Origin: Agapetus fuscipes
Taxonomy: Eukaryota; Arthropoda; Insecta; Trichoptera; Glossosomatidae
Length of the DNA stretch: 64,000 nucleotides
Direction: 5' to 3'
Assembly (NCBI GenBank): GCA_951799405.1
Contig: OX637345.1
Span: forward strand, 5,394,001-5,458,000
In this document: positions 39,060 through 49,732 of the stretch, in pieces
How positions within the stretch are numbered: the stretch's first letter is position 1
Layout: each line of letters starts with the position of its first letter
Translations under genes and position numbers: made by a program
Notes under the pieces: generated by a model
The model's database searches: none
What the model saw: the letters and a program-made list of their open reading frames with translations, nothing else
What the model was told of the DNA's origin: nothing

Positions 39060-39625
39060 TTTAATTTTTCTACGGTGGAAAATAAGCCCAAGAAGCTGTA
39101 GTCCACTGTTCTTATCTTGGTCACAAAATAAAACTGGGTACAGAAAATCAAGCAATCAAAATCATCAGAAAGATAGCACTGATATGGACAGCTTTCGGTA
39201 ATCTAGGCTACATCCTAAACGAAAAGAAAATGCCTTCCTGAAACGCAGGGGTTTTGAGTCTTGCGTGCTTCCAGTATCCACCTATGGCTTGACAACAAAA
39301 AAGCTCACTCAGTATAGCGCTAAGAGACCGAAGTCGTTCCAAAAAACCATTGAAAAGAGGATCTTGGGAAATAGTCTCAGAGACAGGGTTCCAAACCATG
39401 AGATCCGTAGATGTACTGGTGTCACTTATATCATACAGTGAGTGACCTGCTTAAAGTGGCGCTGGGCTGGTCACTTCGCAAGGCAGGACCATGACAGGTA
39501 GACAAAAAGGACCTTGCGAGGAGACCCCAACTGAGGTGGCTGGACGACTCAAGGAAACTGCAGGCAGAGGATGGCTGAACGCAGCAGCCGATAGACAAAC
39601 ATGGAGAGAATTGGATGAGGTATGT
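39060..39625 (+). pseudogene. LINE-C reverse transcriptase C-terminal remnant
   Basis: Plus-strand remnant. In-frame stretches read FESCVLPVSTYGL, TIEKRILGNSLRDRVPNHEI, RRCTGVTYI, then LKWRWAGHFARQ, matching the 'VLP...YG', 'LRDR..N..IR..TGV.D' and 'W.WAGH.AR' motifs of RTE-type RT C-termini. Stops and frameshifts disable it. Its 3' part matches 8270-8500 in reverse. Confidence 0.75.
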
Positions 39626-40049
39626 ATTAAAATAAAATGTACAAAATAAAAATCCGAGACTTTTATTAAATTGAACCCAGTATAGTACCGCTTCTGCGAT
39701 GGACTGTTTTGTGGTCTCAACATGTCTGGTGGGGTGGCAGCCACAACACAAATAGCGCCTCTTCAGCGGTCGGGTATTTATTAAGATTTATTGTTCGTCC
39801 ACCATGTACACCAGCGGTTTATACTGGCCGGGATTAGTTAAACGCTGTAGAAAGACTGAGGATTTTAACACCAGCTAATGGATAACAATCATTTTGAAGC
39901 GTAGAGGCTTCTCAAAATAAAATACCCCGGGCGATTACCATGTTTTTGTGTAATCTATTATCCAAATTGAAGATACATGATTAACTGATGAGTTATTTTA
40001 TTTCTTATCTTTAATTTTTAAATATCAAACAATAAAAATAAATTTGATT
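39626..40049. other. unassigned sequence
   Basis: No gene or repeat was recognised. Overlapping minus-strand open frames at 39431-39751 fall partly within the LINE-C remnant. Confidence 0.3.
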
Positions 40050-40282
40050 TTGTAGGGTTTGTGTATTCACACAGTGAAAATTCATTTTATTTAAAATAAA
40101 ATTATTTTTGTTAAACGTAGTTTAATTTTCATAATAATATTTTATATCTCGAGCACTTTCGACCTTCAATACTCTTGATAATGACCTGAGTATTGACGGT
40201 CGAAAGTGTTCGAGATATAAAATATTATTGTGAAGATTAAACTACGTTTAAGAAAAATAATTTTATTTTAAATTAAAATAAA
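40050..40282. mobile_element. fold-back element with degenerate hammerhead-like core
   Basis: Arms AAATAAAATTATTTTTGTTA and the complement, TAACTACGTTTAATTTTC-type blocks, TTTTATATCTCGAGCACTTT and GTGTTCGAGATATAAAATAT. At the centre, TTGATAA, T, GACC..GGTC, GAAA (40176-40205) imitates the hammerhead layout with two core changes. The left end GTGTATTCACACAGTGAAAA recurs at 61092-61111. Confidence 0.7.
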
Positions 40283-41136
40283 TTGTAAAGAAAAATGAAC
40301 TTGAAAATAAGACGATTTTTTATTTCACTGATATTTTTATGGTTGTACTAAGTTTTTTACCGGTTTCGGCTAGTAGTTTTGAGTTGCGAGGCTTATTATT
40401 TGAGGTACCCCCCTTCACTCCAGTGATTGTTTGGCTTATTTAGCAATTGATTCAAAGATGTTCTTTTAATGAAATTGTTTTAAGAATCACATTCTACACA
40501 ATCAGAGCTAAGAAATAAATGTAAAACACGATAATGTGAGAGTTGTTTAAGTTATCTTTATTTATTTATTTATTCACAATCATATTCAATTTCCAGTTTT
40601 CAAAAGACACATTGGTTCAGTACACATATAAATATTGATCATGCAAAATTACCTCCAATGGACATAAGACAAACAAGCACTAAGGGGACTAAGCAGGTTC
40701 GTAGGTTAACCTGCGGACTGATTTATATTCATCTACGAACTGATACATTTGAAACGAAATTATTTAAATCATTCACATGCTGCATGTGAGCCTAATTTTC
40801 TAAATGTTGATAATTAAAATCTTTACTATAAAAATATTGGAAAGAGAGGTAATGAGCACCATAGCGGTTCACGAAGGAGTTTAAACCATTCCCAGATTTT
40901 CGTGCCAAGGATGATGATGATGATGATGATGAGTATGCAATGCAAAGCCACAGTGCCTTCTGCCACCAAAAAAACCTTGCAAGTGAAGATCACCGAGGGA
41001 AGCGACTCCGCATGAGTTGCATGAACTTGGTGGGTGGAGGTGGGGCGAGTGCCATTCCAGTGAGACTTTATTGCTTCACAAGACACTAATTATAAACAAT
41101 AACCGTTATAAATTGTTTCTCCGCAGTACTAGTTGA
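40283..41136. repeat. dispersed repeat scraps
   Basis: 40560-40690 shares CCAGTTTTCA and GACAAACAAGCACTAA with 14395-14500. 41055-41133 (CCAGTGAGACTTTATTGC, TCACAAGACACTAATTATAA, AATTGTTTCTCCGCAGTAC) is repeated at 42085-42165. No coding sequence. Confidence 0.45.
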
Positions 41137-41675
41137 CCGGTCCATTGTCTAGTAACTAGTTGTAATGCTTTGGACTCGTAAATGGAAGGTTGTGGGTTTT
41201 TTGTGACTTGGGAATATTTCTCGACTTGTAGGTTGATTTGAGGCTGATCACCCAATCTGTAAAAAATGGTTCACTTTGCCAATGTCACCCCTGTGTCAGG
41301 GAAGGTTGGCAAAAGTTGTAGGGCTTATGTTCATTTGTGGTTTGGATTTTATTTGTAAGTACCCATTCAGCATTTGTAAGCGCGAACTACACGTGTTTGT
41401 TTGTGGGCATGCATTTGAGAGCTTTAAATGAGTATATCCTTGCAACTAAGATTATAGATTATACGGAGCATATTTTTAAATATGCTCTCCGCTGTGTTGA
41501 AAAATTCATTTACCTTTACCAAATATCGGTCACAAAAAGTCCATCCAGCCTTACAGCAACTGGTTCTTGAGAATTGACGCTTTTTAAAGCGACGACCAAC
41601 CTTGTAGAGTGCTCTTTTGATGTGACTCACAAAAAAACAGCGTCACCAGATAAATCATCCTAATATTATTATTAT
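41137..41675 (+). mobile_element. SINE-2 copy split by RTE-A
   Basis: The head at 41137-41210 (TTGACCGGTCCATTGTCTAG, GACTCGTAAATGGAAGGTTG) resumes after the insertion as CGGAGCATATTTTTAAATAT, TGTTGAAAAATTCATTTACC, CCAGCCTTACAGCAACTGG and ACAGCGTCACCAGATAAATC, ending in (ATT)n at 41662-41678. Confidence 0.8.
41213..41463 (+). mobile_element. RTE-A 3' UTR nested in SINE-2
   Basis: TCGACTTGTAGGTTGATTTG through CCAATGTCACCCCTGTGTCA and GGGCATGCATTTGAGAGCTT to CTTGCAACTAAGATTATAGA. It interrupts the B-box region of the SINE. Confidence 0.8.
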
Positions 41676-41689
41676 TAAAATGATGATGA

Positions 41690-41935
41690 TTTTCTTGACT
41701 TATAGGTTGGTATTACGCTGACCACCCATACAGTAAAAAATGGCTCGTTTTGCTAATGTCACCCCTGTTTCAGGGCAGTTTGCAAAAGTTGACTTTGTTC
41801 ATTTGAAGTTTGTTTTTAATTTGTAAGTACACATTCAGCATTTGTAAACGCAAACACGTATCTGTTTGTGGGCTTACATTTAATGTGAGATTTGAATGTT
41901 TATATATCTTTGCGACATATATTATAGATGACAAT
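41690..41935 (+). mobile_element. RTE-A 3' UTR fragment
   Basis: TCTTGACTTATAGGTTGGTA, TTACGCTGACCACCCATACA, GTCACCCCTGTTTCAGGGCA, GTACACATTCAGCATTTGTA, TATCTTTGCGACATATATTA. It follows the SINE-2 tail directly. Confidence 0.75.
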
Positions 41936-42409
41936 TATTCATAAAGCTGAATATACGATAAAACGTCATAAGGGTTTATCGACCGTTATCAAAAGTGTTA
42001 CTCCTTTAAAAAAAAACATATTTGTCAATGAAAATTTGGAAAACCATCGTAAAAACATTACGGAATGTAATGCAAAGCTCCAATCATACCAGTGAGACTT
42101 ATTGCCTCACAAGACACTAATTAATTATAAACTATAACCACTGTAAATTGTTTCTGCGCAGTACACCAGCGTGCACTGCCGGCACGCCCCGCCATCTGAC
42201 ACATGGGGAATAATAATTACCCTGATTAATTTGTGACTAATAGACCGTGATATGTTACACTTGGCTTGGGATCGTCCCCATCATCCCCACTTCTCCTCCC
42301 GGCCGCCCAAAAACAATAATCGGCGAGGGTGGGCTGAGTAGATGACTACCTACTACTAGGAAAAAACTTACAAAAGAGTTGTGATGTGTTTTTCTTGTTG
42401 TTGTATTGG
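41936..42409. other. mixed sequence with a GC-rich patch
   Basis: 42085-42165 repeats 41055-41133. 42165-42345 is GC-rich (GCACTGCCGGCACGCCCCGC, CTCCTCCCGGCCGCCCAAAA), unlike its surroundings. No coding exon could be assigned. Confidence 0.35.
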
Positions 42410-42645
42410 TTCATTGACTTATAGGTTGGTATGCGGCTGACCACCCATGCTGGAAAAATGGTTCACTTTGCCAATGTCACCCCTGTATCAGGGAAGGACG
42501 GCAAAAGTTGCAGTGCTTGTGTTCATTCGAGGTTTGGATTTTAATTTTTAAGTACAAATTCAGCATTTGTAAGCGCGAACATATACATGTTTGTTTGTGG
42601 GCATGCATTTGATATGTGCTTTGAATGTTAATATTTCTTTGCGAC
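42410..42645 (+). mobile_element. RTE-A 3' UTR fragment
   Basis: GGTTCATTGACTTATAGGTT, GCGGCTGACCACCCATGCTG, GGGAAGGACGGCAAAAGTTG, TTCAGCATTTGTAAGCGCGA, ATTTCTTTGCGACTGCTTGT, where it meets the next copy. Confidence 0.75.
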
Positions 42646-43095
42646 TGCTTGTGAGGGAATTATAATATTTTACTCAGCCAAAGGGTAGCAATTTCATTCG
42701 CATGGATTTTATTCATACCTATTATTAAGAATGTATGACTGTATGAGTTTATGTCTGTGATGTTTACTTATGATTGTTTGTGTGTTTTCACTTCCGTGTA
42801 TATTATAATTAATTGTAAAAATGTAATTAATTATTGTTAATGTTCCTTAACTTATAGGTTAGTATGCGGCCGACCACTCATGCTGTAGAAAATAATACAC
42901 TTTACCAATGTCACCCCTGTTTCAGGGAAGGTCGTCAAGAGTTGTAGGGTGTATGTCCATTTGAGATTTAGTTTTTATGTTGTATTTTCACATGCGGCAT
43001 GTGCAAGCGCGAACTTGTACGTGTCTGGTTGTGAAAATGCATGTTATGTGAATCTCCAATGTAACATATCTTTGCAACTTAGATTAGATTAGTAT
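42643..43095 (+). mobile_element. RTE-A-tailed element with a different upstream module
   Basis: Upstream of the usual RTE-A 3' UTR (from TTCCTTAACTTATAGGTTAG at about 42842) lies GACTGCTTGTGAGGGAAT, CAGCCAAAGGGTAGCAATTT and CATTCGCATGGAT. This is not the RTE-A RT C-terminus but is shared with 46733-46850. It ends with TTTGCAACTTAGATTAGATT. Confidence 0.75.
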
Positions 43096-43191
43096 AAAGT
43101 GTATACAAAACTGATACTTGTTTTTCTATCAACAACAACGTAAAGCGATATCTCGCAATACGGTGCTGACGTAAAATTATCCTACAATCTC

Positions 43192-43440
43192 TCTATAATC
43201 TAAGTTGCAAAGATATCTTAACATTCAAAGCTCATATAAAATGCATGCCCACAAAACAAAAGCGTGGAAGTTCGCGCTTACAAATGCTGAATGTGAACTA
43301 TCAAATTAAAATCAAAACCTCAAATGAAATATGTCCTACACCTTTTCCGACCTTTCCTGGAAAAGAGGTGACTTTGGCAGAGTGAATCATTTTTTACAGT
43401 ATGGCTGGTCAGCTTCATACCAACCTATAAGTCAAGGAAA
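43192..43440 (-). mobile_element. RTE-A 3' UTR fragment
   Basis: AATCTAAGTTGCAAAGATAT, AATGCATGCCCACAAAACAA, GCGCTTACAAATGCTGAATG, ACAGTATGGCTGGTCAGCTT, CCAACCTATAAGTCAAGGAA. Full-length 3' piece, reverse. Confidence 0.8.
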
Positions 43441-43574
43441 AATAATGGAAATGTAAAAGTAGTAGTCCGATAAGTTAAAAATAAATAAATACTGTTTTGG
43501 TTCGATTTTTGTAATTGTATACAACTAATCTAGTTCTAATCGTACATTAACTGCTATTTTTAATGAACCTATTT

Positions 43575-43982
43575 ATTTTTACAGATAAGGGGGCCGACCT
43601 TACGCCAACCATTTCAGTGAAGTGGGGGGTTGCCCAGTTCCCGAGGGGACTGATTCTCATTTATTGTGAAGTCTATGTAAACCTTGAGATCGAACTCTTG
43701 CTCTCGGCATGGAATGCAAGCATTCTACCATCGACCTTTTTTACGAGCTTGGTCGTCATCACTACAAAGCGCCAATTCTCAAGCAAGACCCAGTTGCTGT
43801 TAGGCTGGATGGACCTTTGGTGACCGGTCATTGGTAAAGGTTTATGAATTTTTCAACCCAGCGAAGAGCAAATTTGAAAATTAAAATGGTATATTTTTTG
43901 TGCTCTGCCGGGAATCGAACCCACAACCTTCACATTCAGATTCCGAAGTGTAAATACTGAACTACGGACCGGTCACTAAGGG
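43575..43982 (-). mobile_element. dimeric SINE (SINE-2 + SINE-1), minus strand
   Basis: The complete SINE-2 part (head at the right: GGACCGGTCACTAAGG, GGGAATCGAACCCACAACCT) joins SINE-1 at 43735-43743 (TCGACCTTTTTTACGAGCTT). The SINE-1 head has lost about nine bases of its A box. Its body runs to ACGCCAACCATTTCAGTGAA at the left. Confidence 0.82.
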
Positions 43983-43989
43983 AGTTCCA

Positions 43990-44865
43990 TAATAAACAGA
44001 TCCTAGATCTTTAACTATAGAATCTTAATAGTCTCACTGATAGGCGTTTAATCAATGACCTCATTGTGCTTTTTAAAATTAAACACTCCTTAATTGATTC
44101 ACCAATCCTACTTTCCGAACTTAATTTCTCCATCCCTTCATTTATTACCCGCAACTTAGTTCCTTATCGCACTGTATCCACACATACATCTACACACTTC
44201 TACAGCCCACTAATACGTATTCAACGTTTGGGTAATATATACAATGAAATAGATTCTGACACTCATACAAATCCTAAAACATACAAATATAATTTAATTA
44301 AGTACTTCAACTCCCATGGTACATAATAAGTACATAATAATTATTGTAGAGTTGCATCTCTTATAGTATTGTACTGTACTATTGTTTACTCTAGTTTTAT
44401 CAAATTTCTAGTTTTTTTTTGTTACTTTAATATAAGACCTTGCTTTTTTTTTTTTGTTTTTTTTTTTTTGTTTTATCTTTGTTTTTATTTTTTATTTTCT
44501 ACTTATTTTGTTAACTTTTTTGCAATGTATTTCAATTTTTGTTTACCCTCATCTGTGCGTTCTTTTATTTTACCTAAGTTTTAATATTATTACTTGATCA
44601 TGCTCTTATTGCTCTATATGCTATATGCTCATTGCTCTTATGTTTTTCTTCTTTCTTTTCTCTCTTATGTCTTTCTCTTCATCTTCTTACTTTTTGCATA
44701 AATATCTTCTACTTTTATTCTGTAGTAATCTTATTGTAAGCTTTATTTTGTAGGAATCTGTTTTATTTTGATACTGTTATGTCTGTAATGTATTTTTATT
44801 TCTATTTTTGTATACATGTAAAAGGCACAATGTGCCGTTAAAGAATGAATAAATAAATAACAAGA
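43990..44865 (+). mobile_element. Jockey/CR1-like LINE 3' end
   Basis: Plus-strand 5'-truncated copy with about 90 C-terminal codons, a long T-rich 3' UTR and an end reading CAATGTGCCGTTAAAGAATG followed by (AATA)n at 44845-44860. Confidence 0.75.
44039..44326 (+). pseudogene. Jockey/CR1-like RT C-terminal fragment
   Basis: Frame reads RRLINDLIVLFKIKHSLIDS, then PILLSELNFSIPS, then RTVSTHTSTHFYSPLIRIQR, ending FNSHGT and stop at 44324-44326. This follows the 'LL..LNF.VP....R' and '..SP..R..R..N' pattern of the last 90 residues of such LINE proteins. The upstream palm domain is missing, so it is a dead fragment. Confidence 0.7.
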
Positions 44866-45384
44866 GGAAGAAGAAAAAGAAGTTGTTTGTTCCAATCACT
44901 CTTACGTAAATGCTCGGCTCAATCTGTGCAGGGTAGAGTTCGCGAGATTAACCTGTTTCGGATTGTGAATCCTAAATCCATCAGATGGCGAGCACTGGGT
45001 CGCGCACCCGACAGTGATGAATGCGGGGCCTGAGGAGCGGATGACGTCACGGGGGGAGGGGGTGATCGCTAACGGGCCGCGGCGGGCATTCCCAAAGTGT
45101 TTTTTTTTATTTTTATTTATAGAAGTGTAAAAATTTTCGGTTTCAGGTCATTTAATTATAGATAAATATTAAACTGACCACCTATCAAAGACTGCGAAAG
45201 GAATGACTCGATCAAATCAGTGATATTGTGAATATCTGTCCATGGAGTGCACCGGAGTACTAATAATCCGGAAGAGTCTGAGCTTTAGAGAGCTCACACT
45301 GCGATCTGTCGACAGTGCACTAACCACTTTTAGCGTACCATGGCGAAAAAGGAGCATAGTGCTTGGAGATCGCGCTTTCGCCAT
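44866..45384. other. GC-rich patch with CRE-like site
   Basis: 44960-45095 is strongly GC- and CpG-rich (GGCGAGCACTGGGTCGCGCA, CGCTAACGGGCCGCGGCGGG) and holds a palindromic TGACGTCA at 45042-45049. It could be a promoter or an unassigned exon. No open frame with recognisable domain was found. Confidence 0.3.
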
Positions 45385-45550
45385 TGCGGTACCGTCTACT
45401 TGAAATCAGCTGCCCTTAGAAGTACGTGCCAAGGAATTGAGAGCTTGAAGAGGGGAATAAAGGCCCACTTCTTCAAAACCGCGTCAAGACTGAAAGCGCT
45501 CTTGTAGTGGCAGTAGTCACAAAACGGCGCTCTATAAAAAATCATCACCC
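45385..45550 (+). pseudogene. L2-like LINE, RT C-terminal end
   Basis: Plus-strand frame GDRAFAIAVPST, stop, NQLPLEVRAKE, then frame breaks. 3' end CGCTCTATAAAAAATCATCA. Opposite orientation to the other L2-like copies in the window. Confidence 0.6.
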
Positions 45551-45685
45551 ATGTGCGAGCTGTCTGTGGACGAGTTATCTTTGACTGATTTGTCGTGACA
45601 CGAGTGTGAAATGGCTCTAAGTGTCTGTTCGGGATTTGGTCAGGATGGATGGTCGCTGGTTTCTTGAGTAAAAATCTTGACTTTT

Positions 45686-46040
45686 TGTTACGGTTGAATT
45701 TAATTTTATAAGTGTACAACAATAGATTGAAACAGACAATAGTAGAGAAGAACACTTACAGCAAGAGAATAGGAGAAGAAGAATTAAATTGGCAGAACCG
45801 TTGCTTTTATATTAGGACATTCTAACCTTACTAATCTTTTGTGACAATAACTCACTTCTCACCAATCACGAGTATCGGCCAATAAAAACGTCGTGACGTC
45901 AGACCATAGACAATTTGGAGTTGCTATATTCACAACATATATCCTTTTTACTTACCTACCATAATATAAATTACATAAAATCACTCTAATATAGGCATTA
46001 GGTTTATTATTGAAATACTCGGAATATTACCCGACACTGG
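45686..46040 (+). repeat. possible solo LTR with primer-binding-site-like end
   Basis: Begins TGTTACGG and ends TTACCCGACA immediately before CTGGCGCCCCCG, which resembles a tRNA primer-binding site (TGGCGCC). CCAAT-like boxes and TGACGTCA (45894-45901) lie inside. No matching second LTR or gag-pol frame was found. Confidence 0.22.
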
Positions 46041-46239
46041 CGCCCCCGCTGTACGTGGGAATTCGCCAAGAGGAAGAAGAGGATTAATTGCTTCACTATT
46101 TTGAACTAATGTTATTTTTTCCTTCTTTTTTATACCTCTCACATTTTCTCAAACAGTGTCCTAGATCAGATTAGTTTTGATATTATTTTATTACTTTTGT
46201 TACATCCATTCGTCGTCATTCTAAAAACATGGTCTCGAA

Positions 46240-46492
46240 CTGTCATGTTGTCTAAATCTAAATTTAAATCTAAGTTGCAATGATATTATACATAATTTAA
46301 GATTCATATTAAACGCATTACCACAAGCAGACATGTATAAGTCCGCGCTAACACATGCCGCATGCGGACCTACAATATAAAAACCCAATCTCGAATGAAC
46401 ATAATCCCTGCGACTCTTGCCGACCTTCCCTGAAACAGGGGGGCCATTGGAAAAAGTGAAAAGCTTCATATCAACCTGTAAGTCATGTTGTC
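46240..46492 (-). mobile_element. RTE-A 3' UTR fragment
   Basis: AATCTAAGTTGCAATGATAT, GCATTACCACAAGCAGACAT, CATGCCGCATGCGGACCTAC, CTTCCCTGAAACAGGGGGGC, TCAACCTGTAAGTCATG. Reverse orientation. Confidence 0.8.
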
Positions 46493-46524
46493 TCGCTTAT
46501 GTTTTTTTTAATTAATAAATAAAT

Positions 46525-47612
46525 GTGAAACAAAACAGTTTGGGGACCTCTTGGCTAGGGCGGGGGCGGGGTAAGTCTTGGCGCTCTCATGTTTGGCGTG
46601 ACGCAGAAATGATAAATGTCACGGGCGCGTCAGATGATATTGTTGCGTCAGATTCTGTGTACTCTCGTTTGTCCTTTGTGCGCGCAATGTGTAAATGTTG
46701 TGATGGAATTTGCGAATTTGGATGCGCTAATGGACTGCTTGTGAGGGAATAATTATCATATTTTACACAGCCAAAGGGTAGCAATTTCATTCGCATGGAT
46801 GTTATGTATTCATATTATAACAAATGTATGAGTTTATGTTTGTGTATGTTTAAATATTTTTATAAAGACGAAAGTTTTGATTTTTGAAAGAGATGATGAA
46901 AATATGAATTATGAATTTAAAATTAATGGAATGAATGTTGATGTTCTAAATGAGTTTGTATATTTGGGAAGTAAGTTTGAAAAAGATGGAAGAATGGCCG
47001 GTGAATTTGAAAAAAGAATGATGAAAGGCAGGTGTGTACTGGGTGCGACCGCTTGCATCGCCAGGGACCAAAATCTCTCAAAAAATGTTAGATTGGCGGT
47101 GCACGGTGGTATACTAGTGCCCACATAACTTATAATTGTGTGTTTTTACTTACTTATATATTATAATTACTTGTAAAAATATAATTAATTGTTAATGTTC
47201 CTTCATTTTTAATTTTTTTATTGTCAGATACTTTAAATTTTAAACATATTTGTGGAATTTTTTTAGGATTAAGACACTTTAGTGTAAGTATATGTATCCA
47301 TTTTTCTTGTTCTTATAATTGTGTCTATCTGTTTTTTCTCTTAAAAATAAATAAATAAATAAAAACTCATAGGTTAGTACGCGGCTGACCACTCATGCTG
47401 TAGAAAATAGTCCACTTTACCAATGTTACTCCTTTTTCAGGAAAGATCGGCAAGAGTTGCAGGGTGTATGTTTATTTGAGATTTGGGTTTTGATGTTGTA
47501 GGTTCACATGCGGCATGTGCAAGCACGAACTTATAAGTGACTGCTTGTGAGACTGCATTTAATGTTAATCCCTAATGTTACATACTTTGCAACTTAGATT
47601 AGATTAGGTTAG
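46525..47612 (+). mobile_element. RTE-A element, internally rearranged
   Basis: Order: an unassigned module ending LLVRE and stop at 46752 (shared with 42643-42700), its AT-rich UTR, then an 84-codon RTE-A RT segment (46877-47128), then AT-rich sequence with a GTTCCTTCATTTTTAA scrap, then the distal RTE-A 3' UTR from 47370 to a GATTAGATTAGGTTAGATTA tail. The RT piece lies downstream of another element's UTR, so this is a chimera or nested insertion. Confidence 0.65.
46877..47128 (+). pseudogene. RTE-A reverse transcriptase internal fragment
   Basis: 84 codons: IFERDDENMNYEFKINGMNV, DVLNEFVYLGSKFEKDGRMA, RCVLGATACIARDQNLSKNV, ending LAVHGGILVPT and stop. It aligns colinearly with the 3476-4568 frame just after the YADD region, with about 85% identity by eye. 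The palm and the C-terminal FGH region are absent. Confidence 0.88.
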
Positions 47613-47639
47613 ATTATGTGGGTATCTAGAAGTAAGTAT

Positions 47640-47835
47640 TTGGATGGTTGTACCTACTCATGCTTGTTCAAAGCTTCTGCTCGAGATGATTCTGGTATGG
47701 CCTGGTATATGCTAGAATAGCCTTTAGTCACCTATAAATACGAATTCCAGTGCCTTTGAAGGCATCAGTACCCGATTAGTAACAGAATCGTTAAGCGAGA
47801 GATTAGCTAAGTTTAATCTATGAACCGAATGTAAG
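47640..47835 (+). repeat. single arm of the 28.9-30.4 kb inverted-repeat family
   Basis: GTAAGTATTTGGATGGTTGT, TTCTGGTATGGCCTGGTATA, TGCTAGAATAGCCTTTAGTC, ACCTATAAATACGAATTCCA and AGAATCGTTAAGCGAGAG match the ends of the 28962-30358 element. Confidence 0.6.
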
Positions 47836-47859
47836 CAGATCCTAAAATGGCAGAGTAAC

Positions 47860-47958
47860 CATTCTGACCTTCCCTGAAACAGGGGTGACATTGGCAAAGT
47901 GAACCTATTTTTAACAGCACGGTCATTCAGCCTCATACCAATCTATAAGTCAATGAAT
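47860..47958 (-). mobile_element. RTE-A 3' UTR fragment
   Basis: GACCTTCCCTGAAACAGGGG, TGACATTGGCAAAGTGAACC, GTCATTCAGCCTCATACCAA, TCTATAAGTCAATGAA. Reverse; only the proximal UTR is kept. Confidence 0.7.
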
Positions 47959-48229
47959 TAATACGTTATTGCAATATGAAAATGTTAGCAAATTTCAGAA
48001 TGCTGTTTTTTCAGAGTGATGATGGTGATGATTGCCATCGGTCAATTCCGTGACCACGCCGACAGCCACTGGGAATTTAATTAAAGTTTGAGCCTCGACA
48101 GTGGGATGAGGTGATTCTGTTATTAAAACTGCTGTCTGCTGTGTTGTTGTGTGGGTAGGTAGAAAACAAACGTGGCCGGCCGTCCAATAGGGTGACATTC
48201 ACTGAAAATACGTTTTCGACTTTATTTCA

Positions 48230-48730
48230 CTGTAACTCTGTCACCATTTCCATCTTTTACATTCGCTTTGTATATTCCACTTTTTAACAATTACACCAAT
48301 CTGATCCAGCCAAACTTTTCTCGGTCTTCCCTTTTCCCTTCCACATTTCCTCTGTACATACACTTTGTAAGTCTTTCATCATTTTTTCTACATGTCCAAA
48401 CCATCTCATCATGTTATTTTGTACCTTTACTTTCACATCCTCTTTCAACTTGCATTTGCCTTTCACCTTAATTCTTAACGATATCTCTTAGAGTTTTCCC
48501 TGTCATACTCCTCAAGGTTTCATTTCCACTGACCTTACTCATTTCGTTGCCATTTGTAGGCCATGCTTCACAACCATATGGTAACACTATGCCATCGTGT
48601 ACGGACATTCTCAAATCCATCGTCAGTCGCTTTTTCTTGAAATTCTTCCTACCGCACCTACCATTTACTTTTCCTTACACACCTTTTTCTCAATTTCTCT
48701 CGTCAATTTTTCATTCTTTCCAAGCCATCG
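48230..48730 (-). pseudogene. RTE-B LINE C-terminal remnant
   Basis: Minus strand reads MMRWFGHVEKMM (in a 60-codon frame at 48284-48466), then broken homology to the upstream RT region including the TVNE/SEAW-like block. The left end GTAACTCTGTCACCATTTCC corresponds to the (TTACAG) tail. A longer RTE-B copy than at 6877-7212 but with many stops. Confidence 0.7.
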
Positions 48731-48732
48731 TG

Positions 48733-48900
48733 AGGTCTGGTACTCATTTCTTGTGAATGCTGAGTGAACCTTGCCAGTATTTTATTTTGCTCAAAAATAC
48801 CGAAATGGAAAATCATCTCTGACACCCTTGGTGGGATTCGAGCTCGAGCTCTCGGCATGGAACGCAAGCACTCTACCAACTGAGCTATCGACCGGACTTA
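48733..48900 (-). mobile_element. SINE-1 5' half
   Basis: The head at the right has AACTGAGCTATCGACCGGAC and TGGGATTCGAGCTCGAGCTC. The body has GGTACTCATTTCTTGTGAAT and GAACCTTGCCAGTATTTTAT. The 3' half is missing. Confidence 0.8.
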
Positions 48901-49732
48901 TTGTGGAAAATTTTGGTGAACCTATTTCCATAACTGCCTCGCTATTTTTTGACGTAATATTTAATAAAAAGTTACATTTTAAGCCTGACATTGTTCCAAC
49001 TGAATTATTTCGAGACTATTTTTGGCCCAAACAAAGCGACGCGTTCACAGCTTCATTTGATATTTATTGTAAAGCGTTGAAAACGAAAATAAACAGTCCA
49101 GGGATCGACTGAATTGTTTGAAATTAAAAAAGTTTATTTGGCAATCAACTGTAAAAAAAATGAAACCTGTTTACCATGAATAAAAGTGTGAAATAAAACA
49201 GAATAGTATAACCGAGTGCATTTGTGCCCTAAACATGATTGTTGACAATTTGACAATACACTAATATTATGGGATCCAAAAAGACTTTAGATTGATATTG
49301 CTACGATTTACGGGCTCAATTTTGAAAACTTCGGTTAATTTATTTCACACATTCTTTTTTAAGATTCCGTTCACATTTGGTTCGATTACAATGTGGCTTC
49401 AAACTGTTCAGCTCGACGATTGTGACACAAGTCTCCCTTCAAAGCATCTCAATCTCTATCGAAACCCTGTAGTTTAGAAGTTTGTCATGAGCACTTCCTT
49501 ATAATTAGTTCACTTACTATAACAAGTTACTCCTAGTAAAATGTTATATCCCCGATTTCTTAAATCACGGAATCAGCACTTTTTACCTTTGAGGTGGCGA
49601 TATTTAAATGGTTTCTACAAAAAAAAACCAAATAACTTCATGAATTGCATTGCACTGAATTTTTTTTACTAAAAATTAAGAACGGGAATATTATAAATGT
49701 GTACTAAAAATATTACGTTAAGGTGTCCGGTA
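48901..49732. other. AT-rich, no gene recognised
   Basis: A 113-codon frame at 48771-49112 starts inside the SINE and then continues as LFFDVIFNKKLHF and AFTASFDIYCKALKTK. The part after 48900 is not a known repeat here, but no domain is recognised. Confidence 0.3.

Noticed and set aside
48771..49112. 113-codon plus-strand gene
   Set aside because: Its first 40 codons lie within a minus-strand SINE-1, so the frame is largely fortuitous.
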